From NCBI GenBank assembly GCA_943787595.1, contig CALSNA010000001.1, forward strand, positions 1-64,000: DNA of 64,000 nt. The letters run 5' to 3'. The position numbers and the translations under genes were made by a program. A model generated the notes under the pieces. That model did no database searches, was not told the origin of the DNA, and worked only from the letters and a program-made list of their open reading frames with translations. Below, one piece after another: positions 40,170-50,113 of this stretch; position 1 is the first letter of the stretch; each line of letters begins with the position of its first letter. The DNA is from an uncultured Pseudomonadales bacterium. Lineage in GTDB: Bacteria > Pseudomonadota > Gammaproteobacteria > Pseudomonadales > Balneatricaceae.

Positions 40170-41102
40170 CTACCATTCAAAGGGATCTACGGTCATACGG
40201 TGCCCAAGGGTAAATGCATCAGCAACATGGCGCATTGGTTCCAGATCCATATCGATACCACCGTCAGCTACCAGTTGTGCCATCCTAGTATAGAGGTTAG
40301 CATATTCACCAGATAAAGGATGATCATCTGTAAGAATGGTGTCTTGGCCATCAATTTGGATTTGTGCACCACCATCAAGCAATAGCAGTTTGCCTTGATC
40401 GGTTTTAGCTTCAATAGTCCATACCTGCGTTCCTTGCTGTCGCCAGTCCAGTATCATAGTTGCATCCGCTCCATGTGGATGTGCAAAACGCAATGATGCT
40501 GCAATAGGAGTTTGGCGGTTAGCGGGAAATTCTAAGCTGGATTCAGTGATATAGATGGAATCTGGCAATATTTCAGTCACGATTGAGAGTGCATTGATGC
40601 CAGGATCAAATACTCCCAGGCCACCAGGCTCCCAAACCCATTGCTGATCTGGATGCCATCGACGCACATCTTCTTTCCAGATAACTTTAATTTTATGCAA
40701 GCGTTTGTTCTTGAGCCAGGCTTTCGCCACTGCAATTTTATTAGCTTCACGGGCGTGCCAAGTTGCGTAAAGCGCTAACCGGTTTGTTCGAGCAATAGCT
40801 CTTAGCGCATGGCATTCTGACAGTGTCGAACCTGGGGGTTTTTCCAGCATAACATGACGACCCAATCTTAATGCTTTAGCCGCGTAAGCAAAACGTGGCA
40901 CTGGTGGTAGACAAAGCGAAACAACACGAATATCCGGGCATGATGCAAGCATGGTATCAAAATCACTAAAAGCAGGGATTCCGGGTAACTTACCACGACG
41001 AGAGACTGTAGCAGATAGTTCCCATTCACTACTGTTGGTAATAGCAGGGGCATGCTGGTCGATAGCAATTTTGCCAATGCCTACGAGTGCAACCTTAATC
41101 AA
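40170..41102 (-). CDS. Gfo/Idh/MocA family aldose 1-dehydrogenase
   Basis: Predicted L-arabinose/D-galactose 1-dehydrogenase producing the lactone, as AraA of Azospirillum. The N-terminal Rossmann motif IKVALVGIGKIAIDQHAPAI and EKPPGSTLSE with the catalytic lysine identify the family. I start it at TTG 41102, which overlaps the TGA of the upstream dehydratase gene (TTGA) and is preceded by AAGGGA at the right distance. This gives 310 residues, the family length. The longer frame from 41135 adds a non-homologous lead. The unusual start suggests translational coupling. Confidence 0.87.
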   Translation of the reverse strand: MIKVALVGIGKIAIDQHAPAITNSSEWELSATVSRRGKLPGIPAFSDFDTMLASCPDIRVVSLCLPPVPRFAYAAKALRLGRHVMLEKPPGSTLSECHALRAIARTNRLALYATWHAREANKIAVAKAWLKNKRLHKIKVIWKEDVRRWHPDQQWVWEPGGLGVFDPGINALSIVTEILPDSIYITESSLEFPANRQTPIAASLRFAHPHGADATMILDWRQQGTQVWTIEAKTDQGKLLLLDGGAQIQIDGQDTILTDDHPLSGEYANLYTRMAQLVADGGIDMDLEPMRHVADAFTLGHRMTVDPFEW

Positions 41103-42841
41103 TGAGAATCCCTTGCCACTGCTGCGCCGCGACAACCGTTCAGGAAATCAAAGTCTGCACCAGTATCAGCACCCTGTACGTGCTGTTGATGAAGCCAGGC
41201 ATAGCCACTTAAGGCGTGCTCGTGTTGTGGTTGCCATTGGACCAGCCGAGTAGCTAATTCAGTATCGGAAATATCAAGTTGTAGTCGCCGGTTTGGTACA
41301 TCTAACTCAATCATATCACCATTACGTACCACTGCGATTGGCCCTCCTGTAGCAGCCTCAGGTGCGGTGTGCAGTACAACCGTACCGTAAGCGGTGCCCG
41401 ACATTCGCGCATCCGAAATGCGCACCATATCAGTAATGCCTTGTTGTAATAGCTTCGGCGGCAGACCCATGTTGCCAACTTCTGGCATACCAGGATACCC
41501 TTTGGGGCCACAGTTTTTTAGCACCATGACGCAGTTTTTATCGATGTCTAAAGCATCGTCATTAATGCGTCTCTTGTAGTCATCAATGTCTTCAAAAACC
41601 ACTGCCCGGCCACGATGTGTTAACAGCTTTTTTGAGGCGGCTGAAGGCTTGATTATCGCACCCTGAGGAGCAAGATTGCCCTTTACAACAGCAATGCCGC
41701 CTTGTTGTGTTATCGCCTTTTCTATTGAGAGAATCACATCTGGATTGTAGTTAATAACATCCTTCACTTCATTCCAGATCGAACTACCTGATGCAGTGAT
41801 TTCATCCCGGTGCAGCAGACCAGCTTTGCCCAAGGATTTCAGAACCACAGGTAAGCCTCCTGCATAGTAAAATTCTTCCATCAGATATTGTCCCGACGGC
41901 AAGAGATTAACAATAGTGGCTACATCACGACCACAGCGATCCCAATCATCCAGGGTTAAGTCAATGCCAACTCGGCCTGCGAGGGCTAATAGGTGAATGA
42001 CCGCATTGGTTGAACCACCGATAGCGCCATTGGTTCGAATGGCGTTCTCGAAAGCTGACCGAGTCATTATGTCAGACGGTTTCAGATCATCCTTGACCAT
42101 TTGTACAATGCGGCGACCTGAGAGTTGTGCTATCGTGCGACGACGACTGTCAACAGCTGGTATGGCAGCGTTGCCTGATAGCGCCATGCCAAGTGCTTCT
42201 GCCATTGATGCCATGGTTGATGAAGTCCCCATGGTATTACATGTGCCTGATGATCGAGTCACTGCACTTTCAGCTTTAAGAAATGCTTCCTGAGTCATCT
42301 TGCCCGCTTTGACTAACTCGGAAAATTGCCATAAGTGGGTGCCAGCACCTACGGCTTTGCCTTGAAACCAGCCATTCAGCATTGGCCCACCGGTGACAAC
42401 GATGGTTGGCAGATCAGTCGATGCAGCTGCCATTAATAGCGAAGGGGTGGTCTTGTCACAGCCTACCAGTAGTACTGTCCCATCAATGGGCTGGCCGCGT
42501 ATTTGTTCTTCAATACTCAATGCTGCAAGGTTGCGAAACATCATTGCTGTGGGTCGAAAGGTATTTTCCGATACGGAGAAAACAGGCACTTCAACTGGAA
42601 ATCCTCCAGATTCCCATACCCCTGCCTTAACCTTCTCAGCCAGTTCACGCAAGTGTCCGTTACAGGGGGTTAAATCTGACCAGGTATTGAGAATACCGAT
42701 GACTGGACGACCATCAAATAGATCATCTGGATAACCTTGGTTCTTAAGCCAGCCACGGTGGTAAATACTATCCCGTGATGTTCCACTATACCATTTTGTA
42801 CTGCGCAACTTGCGCGGCCATACAGCTGGTTTAAAAGCCAT
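41099..42841 (-). CDS. L-arabonate dehydratase (IlvD/Edd family)
   Basis: Iron-sulfur dehydratase that removes water from L-arabonate (or a related aldonate) to give the 2-keto-3-deoxy acid. The 580-residue protein shows the family cysteine sites in TPCNGHLRELAE, VGCDKTTPSLLMAA and SSGTCNTMGTSSTMA, and the C-terminal SDARMSGTAYGTVVLH. Length and the conserved YRGWLKNQGYP-like N-terminus fit sugar-acid dehydratases rather than IlvD or Edd. It precedes the dehydrogenase gene with a 4-base overlap and follows the permease gene by 5 bases. It corresponds to AraC of the Azospirillum pathway. Confidence 0.88.
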   Translation of the reverse strand: MAFKPAVWPRKLRSTKWYSGTSRDSIYHRGWLKNQGYPDDLFDGRPVIGILNTWSDLTPCNGHLRELAEKVKAGVWESGGFPVEVPVFSVSENTFRPTAMMFRNLAALSIEEQIRGQPIDGTVLLVGCDKTTPSLLMAAASTDLPTIVVTGGPMLNGWFQGKAVGAGTHLWQFSELVKAGKMTQEAFLKAESAVTRSSGTCNTMGTSSTMASMAEALGMALSGNAAIPAVDSRRRTIAQLSGRRIVQMVKDDLKPSDIMTRSAFENAIRTNGAIGGSTNAVIHLLALAGRVGIDLTLDDWDRCGRDVATIVNLLPSGQYLMEEFYYAGGLPVVLKSLGKAGLLHRDEITASGSSIWNEVKDVINYNPDVILSIEKAITQQGGIAVVKGNLAPQGAIIKPSAASKKLLTHRGRAVVFEDIDDYKRRINDDALDIDKNCVMVLKNCGPKGYPGMPEVGNMGLPPKLLQQGITDMVRISDARMSGTAYGTVVLHTAPEAATGGPIAVVRNGDMIELDVPNRRLQLDISDTELATRLVQWQPQHEHALSGYAWLHQQHVQGADTGADFDFLNGCRGAAVARDSH

Positions 42842-42846
42842 TTACT

Positions 42847-44082
42847 CTACCCCTGCTTAGACTTGTTGTAGACATCAAAGATTACGGCGGCGAGTAACAC
42901 GAGACCTTTGATCACCTTTTGGTAATCAATGCCAATGCCAAGAATCGACATGCCGTTGTTAAGTACTCCCATTAGGAAAGCTCCCACGACTGCACCGATG
43001 ATCTTGCCTACTCCGCCTGACATGGATGCGCCGCCGATAAATGCGGCAGCAATGACATCAAGCTCCAGAGCAAAACCTGCCTTTGGGGTTGCAGAGTTCA
43101 ACCGTGCCGCAAAGACGATGCCAGCAGCAGCAGCCAACACCCCCATATTGGTGAAAGCCAGGAAGGTTAGTCGTTCAGTTTTGATACCAGATAGCCTGGC
43201 TGCTTTTTCATTACCACCTACGGCATAGAGTCGCCGGCCAATTACAGTTTTTTCGGTCACAAAGGAATAGATGAGTGTCAGTGCACCCATGGTGATTAGT
43301 ACATTCGGTAAACCTCGAAATGTGGAGAGTTTAAATAGAATGAAGATCAATGCCGCCGAGATAATACCAATTCGCACGATGAAAAATCCCATGGGCTCCA
43401 AGCTCATGCCATACGCACAGTTTTGCGCGCGTGCTTGCACCCCCATCCATAAAATCAGTATTGCTGCAATAAAAGCGGTGGTTAGGGCTAACAGATTCAC
43501 TCGACGCTCACCCAACAGTTCTGCCACCGCTTGAGCCATACTTTTAGGAAAGATATCAGGTACAAACCCATTCGCAATCATCTGGAATTCTCGTGGAAAT
43601 GGTCCTAAGGACTGACCTTCGAGTAGCCATAGTGAAAGACCACTAAATACCAGCATGCCTGCCAAGGTTACAATGAAGGATGGAATGCGCCAATATGCAA
43701 CCCAATAGCCTTGGGCTGCACCAATACATCCACCTACAATCAGGCATGTGATTATTGTCATGATAGTCGATTGCTCCCATTCAACTATCATAACTGCTGC
43801 TAAAGCACCAATAAAACCCATTACAGAACCAACAGATAAGTCTATATGGCCACTAACAATGACAATCAACATGCCGAGGGCCATGATGATAATATAGCTG
43901 TTTTGCAGCAGTAAATTAGTCACATTGACCGCACGCATCAAAGTGCCACCAGTGGCAATCTGGAAAAACACCATGATGCCAATAAGCGCAAATAATAGAC
44001 CATATTCACGCAGGTTACGTACTAAGTAAACACCGACTCTAACTGGTTTTCCTGAATTACTGCTTTGGTTTGCAATACCCAT
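42847..44082 (-). CDS. gguB: Sugar ABC transporter permease GguB
   Basis: Inner-membrane permease of a CUT2-type monosaccharide importer. The 411 residues form about ten or more hydrophobic helices, with the BPD_transp_2 features HIDLSVGSVMGF, RLYAVGGNEKAARLSGI and AAFIGGASMSGGVGKIIGAVVGAF. Length and gene order (chvE-gguA-gguB) match the Agrobacterium Ggu system better than XylH, although XylH is close. Twelve bases separate it from gguA. Confidence 0.9.
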   Translation of the reverse strand: MGIANQSSNSGKPVRVGVYLVRNLREYGLLFALIGIMVFFQIATGGTLMRAVNVTNLLLQNSYIIIMALGMLIVIVSGHIDLSVGSVMGFIGALAAVMIVEWEQSTIMTIITCLIVGGCIGAAQGYWVAYWRIPSFIVTLAGMLVFSGLSLWLLEGQSLGPFPREFQMIANGFVPDIFPKSMAQAVAELLGERRVNLLALTTAFIAAILILWMGVQARAQNCAYGMSLEPMGFFIVRIGIISAALIFILFKLSTFRGLPNVLITMGALTLIYSFVTEKTVIGRRLYAVGGNEKAARLSGIKTERLTFLAFTNMGVLAAAAGIVFAARLNSATPKAGFALELDVIAAAFIGGASMSGGVGKIIGAVVGAFLMGVLNNGMSILGIGIDYQKVIKGLVLLAAVIFDVYNKSKQG

Positions 44083-44093
44083 CTCGATGCCCC

Positions 44094-45614
44094 CTATTCA
44101 TTAACAATGAGTGACATAATACGCTCTTGGTTGGCAAAATCGCCGCTCAGTTCGCCGACTATTTGCCCTTCGTTCATCACATAAATACGATCACACATGC
44201 CCAGAATTTCGGGCATTTCGGATGAAATCATGACTACGCCTTTGCCTTGATCAGCAAGACCATTGATGATCTCGTAGATTTCAAATTTAGCACCTACATC
44301 AATTCCACGTGTTGGCTCATCAAGAATTAGCACCTCTGGATTTGCAAACAACCATTTAGTTAGAACGACTTTCTGTTGGTTGCCCCCTGACAGATTTGCC
44401 ACGCGCTGGAACACACTTGGGGTACGAATATTAAGTGTTTCCCGATATGCTTCGGACACTCGGGTCTCTTTAGCTTCAATGATGACCGAATGGCGTGACA
44501 CCTCAGACAAGTTTGCCAAGGTTATATTACGTTGAATATTTTCTTCAAGTAACAGGCCTAAGGATTTGCGATCTTCTGGCACATAAGCTAAGCCAGCATC
44601 AATCGCTTTGTTGACGGTACTGACGTCCACTGTTTGGCCTCGCATTTCAACATAACCATTGATATTACGACCATAAGACTGGCCAAACACACTCATCGCT
44701 AGTTCTGTACGACCTGCCCCCATAAGACCAGCAATACCAACCACTTCACCTGCACGTACTGTCAAATTGACGCCAGTAACGACCTGTCGTTCCCTGTGTT
44801 CGCAATGCCAGACATTCCAGTTATTTACCGACAACAATACTGCACCGATCCGGCATTCTCGATCTGGATATCGGTGCGCCATGTCTCGTCCGACCATGTC
44901 ATGTACAATGCGATCCTCGCTGAGTTTTTCCCTTGTGGCATCTATGGTAGAGACGGTTCCACCATCACGAATAACTGTCACTGTGTCAGCCACGCGGCCA
45001 ACCTCGTTCAGTTTATGACTAATCATAATCTGAGTGACACCTTGCTGTTTCAACTCTAACATCAGATCCAAAAGTGCTTGGCTGTCAGCTTCAGATAGAG
45101 CTGCTGTGGGCTCATCAAGGATCAGTAGCTGCACGTCTTTGGAAAGCGCTTTGGCGATTTCCACCAGTTGCTGTTTGCCAACGCCCAACGTATCAACCAA
45201 GGTACTAGTTGATTCTTGTAACCCAACCTTTTCTAACAGAATATCCGTGCGACGGTTGGTAGCGCGCCAATTAATCACACCATAGGAGGTACATTCATTA
45301 CCCAGAAACAAATTTTCGGCAATCGACAATAACGGAACTAGTGCCAATTCTTGGTGAATAATGATAATTCCACGTGCTTCTGAATCAGAGATATCAGCAA
45401 ACTCAGCTAATTTCCCTTCGTAATAGACTTCACCAGTATAATCGCCAGCAGGGTAAACACCAGATAGAACCTTCATCAGCGTTGACTTGCCAGCTCCATT
45501 TTCGCCTACTAGTGCATGAATTTCGCCTTGACTGACTTTCAGGTTCACCCTGTCGAGAGCTTTAACTCCTGGAAAAGTTTTAGTAATGGCGCGCATTTCC
45601 AACAGTACAGTCAC
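44094..45614 (-). CDS. gguA: Sugar ABC transporter ATPase GguA
   Basis: Double-ABC ATPase of the CUT2 importer. The first cassette has [16 protein letters not shown] (Walker A), [15 protein letters not shown] and [11 protein letters not shown]. The second has [25 protein letters not shown] and [14 protein letters not shown] start it at GTG 45614 with GGAG 8 bases upstream, giving 506 residues with the family N-terminus [19 protein letters not shown]. The open frame to 45725 overlaps chvE and is not homologous. It lies 73 bases after chvE, a spacing often used for differential expression. Confidence 0.92.
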   Translation of the reverse strand: MTVLLEMRAITKTFPGVKALDRVNLKVSQGEIHALVGENGAGKSTLMKVLSGVYPAGDYTGEVYYEGKLAEFADISDSEARGIIIIHQELALVPLLSIAENLFLGNECTSYGVINWRATNRRTDILLEKVGLQESTSTLVDTLGVGKQQLVEIAKALSKDVQLLILDEPTAALSEADSQALLDLMLELKQQGVTQIMISHKLNEVGRVADTVTVIRDGGTVSTIDATREKLSEDRIVHDMVGRDMAHRYPDRECRIGAVLLSVNNWNVWHCEHRERQVVTGVNLTVRAGEVVGIAGLMGAGRTELAMSVFGQSYGRNINGYVEMRGQTVDVSTVNKAIDAGLAYVPEDRKSLGLLLEENIQRNITLANLSEVSRHSVIIEAKETRVSEAYRETLNIRTPSVFQRVANLSGGNQQKVVLTKWLFANPEVLILDEPTRGIDVGAKFEIYEIINGLADQGKGVVMISSEMPEILGMCDRIYVMNEGQIVGELSGDFANQERIMSLIVNE

Positions 45615-45687
45615 ACCCGTATCTCCGTCTAAGGTACCCCATGTGCAACAAATCGCACACGGAGCTAGAAAAGCAGTCCCTTCTGAA

Positions 45688-46740
45688 TTATTGCAATTTA
45701 TCTTTGGTGTAATAACCAGATCCAATCAGGATTTCTTCCCAGTTGGAGATATCCAAGGACACGGGCTCTAGCAGATAGGAAGGCACAACTTTGACGCCGT
45801 TATCGTAGGTTTCCGTATCGTTAATTTCTGGTTTGCTCCCTTGCAACAGCGCGTTGACCATGCCCACCGTCACACGGGCAAGTTCCCGAGTGTCCTTGAA
45901 AACTGTTGAATATTGTTCATTAGCAAGAATTGATTTGATTGATCGAATTTCAGCATCCTGACCAGTTACAATAGGCATCTGGAGGTCATCTGACCCATAA
46001 CCTACGCCTTTCAGTGAGGACAATATCCCAATGGACAAACCATCATACGGCGACAGAATGCCATGTACTTTAGTGTCGGTATAGTATGCCGATAGTAGAT
46101 TATCCATGCGAGCCTGTGCCACAGCACCATCCCAGCGCAAAGTGCCGACGGTGTCCATGCCCGTCTGGCCTGAGACAATCTTAACCGTACCGTTATCAAT
46201 TAGTGGTTGCAAGACAGACATAGCCCCGCTGTAGAAGAAATAAGCATTGTTATCATCTGGAGAGCCACCGAACACTTCTACGTTATAAGGGCTATCGCCG
46301 AACTGTTGTTGCAGACCACTAACCAGTGAAGTTGCTTGCTGCACACCCACCTTGAAATTGTTGAAAGTAGCGTAATAGTCAACATATTTACTGTCACGAA
46401 TTAATCGATCATAAGCGATTACTTGAATGCCAGCATGATGTGCATTTTCCAGTGCATTGGAAAGCGTTGTGCCGTCAATTGCGGCAATTACTAGGGCATT
46501 AACACCATTAGTGATCATGTTTTCAATTTGTGCCAGTTGATTTGGAATATCATCTTCTGCATATTGCAAGATAGTGCTGTAGCCAGCGGCCTCAAATTGT
46601 TCGACCATTGAATTACCATCGGAAATCCAGCGCGAAGATGATTGTGTTGGCATGGCAATGCCGACTTTTCCTGCTGCGAATACACTCGAAGCAAGTGCTA
46701 TGGCAATCGCGGCAGAGCCGAGAAGTAGCTTAAGTTTCAT
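45688..46740 (-). CDS. chvE: ChvE-like periplasmic multiple-sugar-binding protein
   Basis: Periplasmic receptor of the transporter, 350 residues with a cleavable signal peptide ([22 protein letters not shown], cut near residue 22). The type I binding-protein fold starts [18 protein letters not shown]. Agrobacterium ChvE binds arabinose, galactose, glucose and related sugars and also signals through VirA. The gene is first in the operon, with a strong AGGAGA ribosome site 6 bases before the ATG. It is divergent from the LysR gene that probably controls it. Confidence 0.92.
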   Translation of the reverse strand: MKLKLLLGSAAIAIALASSVFAAGKVGIAMPTQSSSRWISDGNSMVEQFEAAGYSTILQYAEDDIPNQLAQIENMITNGVNALVIAAIDGTTLSNALENAHHAGIQVIAYDRLIRDSKYVDYYATFNNFKVGVQQATSLVSGLQQQFGDSPYNVEVFGGSPDDNNAYFFYSGAMSVLQPLIDNGTVKIVSGQTGMDTVGTLRWDGAVAQARMDNLLSAYYTDTKVHGILSPYDGLSIGILSSLKGVGYGSDDLQMPIVTGQDAEIRSIKSILANEQYSTVFKDTRELARVTVGMVNALLQGSKPEINDTETYDNGVKVVPSYLLEPVSLDISNWEEILIGSGYYTKDKLQ

Positions 46741-46837
46741 GTGTGTCTCCTAAATTTTAAGTGCTTCGCCATAACTTGAGCGACTTGCACTTCCTAATAT
46801 TTGGGTTTTTTTTAACCTTTCTAGACACTATCTAAAA

Positions 46838-46866
46838 TTGACATGTCTGTAAAATAATATTAACAT
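46838..46866 (+). promoter_or_regulatory. Candidate gbpR promoter
   Basis: TTGACA at 46838-46843, a 17-base spacer, then TAACAT at 46861-46866 form a good sigma-70-type promoter pointing at gbpR. The predicted start of transcription falls at the palindrome beginning 46875. Confidence 0.5.
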
Positions 46867-46874
46867 CATTTTTT

Positions 46875-46890
46875 ATACCAATAATGGTAT
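46875..46890. promoter_or_regulatory. Palindromic operator candidate between chvE and gbpR
   Basis: ATACCA-ATAA-TGGTAT is a perfect inverted repeat with 6-bp arms. It lies just downstream of the candidate gbpR -10 box, overlapping the expected transcription start. That is where an autoregulating LysR protein would bind. Confidence 0.45.
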
Positions 46891-46900
46891 GCAAAGTATC

Positions 46901-47818
46901 ATGCGGTTTACTAAAAGACTAAAACCAGCTCATTTTCAACTAATCCAGCGCATCACAGAGCATAGCCAACTCAGCCTCGCTGCACATACACTAGGCATAA
47001 CTCAACCAGCAGCTTCTCGGATGTTGGCAGAAATTGAAATGCTTGTTGGTGCACTGTTGTTTAAGCGCCACCCAAAAGGTATGGTGCCTACCGCTGTGGG
47101 CAAATTATTTGGTCAACATGCATGCACTATTACTTCTGCAATGACAAATCTTGAGTCTGAAGTCGCTCATCTAAATACTGGTAAGCTGGGTCAAGTTCGA
47201 GTGGGAGCAGTAACTGGCCCAGCCATTGGATGCCTAGTGCCAGCGGTACAGCAAGTTAAAGCAAATGCAGCTGATCTGCACATAACTATTGAGGTAGGGC
47301 CATCAAATCAGCTGATGCGAGGTTTAGCTGAAAGGGCATTTGACTTTGTGATTGCTCGCCTTTCGTCTAAAGATGATAGCCGTAATTTCAAGATAACTCC
47401 CGCACGCTCTGAGTCTGTTTCCTTACTGGTGCGTAAAAATCATCCGTTAAGCGGTGTTAAGCAGATGCGGATCATTGATCTACAACATTATGAATGGGTT
47501 ATCCAAGAGAATGGCTCTCCGATTCGTCAGGCGCTTGAGCATGCATTCCATCTATCGCAGGTTAAAATTCCCGACAATATTACCAATACCTCCTCAGTAT
47601 TAGTAATGTTAGCATACCTCGAAAGTACTGATGCAATTACTGCCCAATCACAAGAAGTTGCTTTAATGTTAACCAGGCCAACTTTAGGAGCCAATCTTAC
47701 CCTGCTAGACCATGTTGAAGAAATCATTGTGCCACCATTCTTCATCATTCAAAATATTGATCAGCCACTCTCACCAGCTGCAAGCTTACTACTGGACGAA
47801 GTGCTAGTAAGGATATGA
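46901..47818 (+). CDS. gbpR: LysR-type regulator, GbpR-like
   Basis: LysR-family regulator predicted to control the divergent chvE-ggu-sugar oxidation operon. The N-terminal helix-turn-helix reads RITEHSQLSLAAHTLGITQPAASRMLAEIE. The C-terminal co-inducer domain spans about residues 90-305. The neighbourhood (gbpR / chvE-gguA-gguB) matches Agrobacterium, where GbpR responds to galactose or arabinose. I chose the ATG at 46901. An upstream ATG at 46889 would place the palindrome inside the start region. The inducer is inferred. Confidence 0.87.
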   Translation: MRFTKRLKPAHFQLIQRITEHSQLSLAAHTLGITQPAASRMLAEIEMLVGALLFKRHPKGMVPTAVGKLFGQHACTITSAMTNLESEVAHLNTGKLGQVRVGAVTGPAIGCLVPAVQQVKANAADLHITIEVGPSNQLMRGLAERAFDFVIARLSSKDDSRNFKITPARSESVSLLVRKNHPLSGVKQMRIIDLQHYEWVIQENGSPIRQALEHAFHLSQVKIPDNITNTSSVLVMLAYLESTDAITAQSQEVALMLTRPTLGANLTLLDHVEEIIVPPFFIIQNIDQPLSPAASLLLDEVLVRI

Positions 47819-47907
47819 TTGACGTGTTAATCCACATGATTTTATGATGAACAATATAGTTTAACAAATGCTATAATAAACTACTTTACGAGTAGTGTGA
47901 TGTTGTT

Positions 47908-49230
47908 ATGGTCAAGCCCGAGTTATTAGCACCAGTTGGAACCCAGAGTCATCTAAATTATGCGCTGGCTTATGGGGCTGATGCCGTCTATGCAGGTATG
48001 CCCCGCTATGGGCTAAGAGTTCGGGAAAATGATTTTAACTTGCAACGCTTGGCTGAAAGTATCGATACAGTTCACAGTCAGAAGAAGAAAATCTATATTA
48101 CGGCTAATATTCTACCCCATAACAGCAAGATTAAAACTTTTGTAAAAGATATTGCCCCGTTGGCAGAAATGAGGCCAGATGCCTTCATTATGGCTGACCC
48201 TGGATTGATTATGCTGGTGCGTGAACAATGGCCAGACCAACCTGTACACTTATCAGTTCAAGCTAATACTGTTAATTATGCTGCAGTCAAGTTTTGGCAG
48301 GCTGTGGGTGTAGAGCGCATTATTCTATCTCGGGAGCTATCTCTGGATGAGGTGACAGAGATTCGTCAGCAATGCCCACAAATAGAATTGGAAGTGTTTG
48401 TACACGGAGCTCTTTGTATGGCATATTCAGGTCGCTGCTTGTTGTCTGGTTACATCAATCATCGTGATGCTAACCAGGGCACTTGCACTAATGCCTGCCG
48501 TTGGAAATACAAACCGGTAGCTAGCACAGAAAATTGCAGTGGTGACTTACAAGCGATGCCTGATGAACCGGCTAGTTCATCAGGAACTGGGGATATTAAG
48601 CGGATGCTAGTAGCTGAAGTGGGCCGGCCTGATAAAGCGATTGCTATGGAAGAAGATGAGCATGGCACCTATATCATGAATTCCAAAGATCTCAGGGCGG
48701 TGGAGCATGTGCAGCGACTGGTAGAGATCGGTATTGATTCACTGAAAATAGAAGGTCGAACCAAATCCATCAACTATGTAGCACGAGTCACCCAGGCCTA
48801 CCGTCAGGCAATTGATGATGCTGTAGCTGGACGAGCGTTTGATCCAAGCTTGCTAGGACAGTTGGAGAACCTTGCCAGTCGTGGTTATACTGATGGGTTT
48901 TTCAAACGTCATCATAGTCATGAATATCAGAATTATGTGCAAGGGCACTCCAAGGAACACCAGCAACAATATGTTGCCCAAATCAGTGGTTATGATACTG
49001 GCGCTGGCATGCTGGAACTGATTAGTAAAAATCATTTTGCGGTTGGTGATGTGATAGAGTTGATTCTGCCGCAAGGTAATCGTACCTTAACCCTTGAAAG
49101 TATCGAAACCCGGAACGGTGAGAGTCTGCAGCGTGTGCCTGGCGGTGGCTTTAAGGTACGTATCCCATTTTCAGCCACCGGTCTGGATATGAGCCAATTG
49201 GCTCTTGGCCTAGTGGCACGATTTATTTAA
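47908..49230 (+). CDS. trhP: tRNA 5-hydroxyuridine hydroxylase TrhP (YegQ, U32 family)
   Basis: U32-family protein, 440 residues (E. coli YegQ is 453), required for prephenate-dependent 5-hydroxyuridine at tRNA position 34. It shows the start PELLAPVGTQSHLNYALAYGADAVYAG, the SVQANTVNYAAVKFW block, the U32 signature ELEVFVHGALCMAYSGRCLLSGY, and Cys-containing GTCTNACRW, consistent with an iron-sulfur site. A peptidase annotation would be misleading. The gene is alone, followed by almost 900 bases without genes. Confidence 0.9.
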   Translation: MVKPELLAPVGTQSHLNYALAYGADAVYAGMPRYGLRVRENDFNLQRLAESIDTVHSQKKKIYITANILPHNSKIKTFVKDIAPLAEMRPDAFIMADPGLIMLVREQWPDQPVHLSVQANTVNYAAVKFWQAVGVERIILSRELSLDEVTEIRQQCPQIELEVFVHGALCMAYSGRCLLSGYINHRDANQGTCTNACRWKYKPVASTENCSGDLQAMPDEPASSSGTGDIKRMLVAEVGRPDKAIAMEEDEHGTYIMNSKDLRAVEHVQRLVEIGIDSLKIEGRTKSINYVARVTQAYRQAIDDAVAGRAFDPSLLGQLENLASRGYTDGFFKRHHSHEYQNYVQGHSKEHQQQYVAQISGYDTGAGMLELISKNHFAVGDVIELILPQGNRTLTLESIETRNGESLQRVPGGGFKVRIPFSATGLDMSQLALGLVARFI

Positions 49231-50113
49231 CCATATTATGGTCGTTGAGTTACAAATTTTATAACCTCATAATGATTATCAACAACGTCCTACAGTTATT
49301 AACGTGCAGTGAGTTTTAACTAACAGGCCTTGGTTGAAACAACCCAGTCTTTTTAGTAACTTTAACAAAATCACTTAGATTGCCTCATTCTATAAAGCCA
49401 GCCGTCATAAAGGATCCATAGTTGCTCACCTAAAAATTCAAGTTGATAAGAGGTTTAATTGCCCTTGTCATCAAAGTCGTATATCTTAACCGTTGCAATT
49501 GAATTTCTATTCAACCCAAAACTATAAAAATTACTCAAGTGAATTAATATTAACCTCACCCTCTGGAGGCATTTGGTAGCAGCGAACCTTATAAGAAGGC
49601 TGTTCGAAAACTAAGTGGGCAAATCTAAGCTCATTATTCAACAATGAAACATTCTTGCCAGTAGCACCTTTAGCTTTTCTTACTCGTCAACCCCTCCCAA
49701 TACCGAAGAACATCAGATACTACAGATGAGGCATAAAGCTGTTTGATAGTCTGCTAGGACAAGAATCTTTTTTACTTTCTATGGTAGGTCTACTTAATGA
49801 AAATAACGACAAAGAATACAGAACCATTGAATGGTCTTCATAATAACCCCCAAAGTTGCACTATTTTAAGTTTGTGACCGCTACCTTAGGCCAGTGAATT
49901 GATTCTTAAAGCAGTTTGAGAGCATTTTGCAATGGAGATACAGACTATGATATGTTCTGATCCTTTTATATTGCCTAGCTAGATCACTGAAATCATCAAT
50001 CAAGCAATCGTGATATTAATGTTGTTATTGGTACTCGTAATTATTGTCATATGGTAAGGGTGGAGTTTGTGCCAGACAATACAGGTGATGGCTGAGTGTA
50101 CATAGTTCTATAT
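49231..50113. other. Long gene-free region
   Basis: 883 bases with no credible frame on either strand. It starts with a short palindrome (ACCATA-T-TATGGT, 49231-49243) and contains a weaker Fur-box-like site at 49268-49286. I could not recognise a pseudogene or RNA. It may be the site of a fully eroded gene. Confidence 0.5.

Noticed and set aside
41099-42841. Assignment as Edd (6-phosphogluconate dehydratase) or IlvD
   Set aside because: The neighbours are all aldose oxidation genes and the N-terminus fits sugar-acid dehydratases. No eda, zwf or ilv gene is adjacent.
45614-45725. Longer GguA start at 45725
   Set aside because: The extra 37 residues are unlike the family, overlap the chvE end, and a GTG with an ideal ribosome site is available at 45614.
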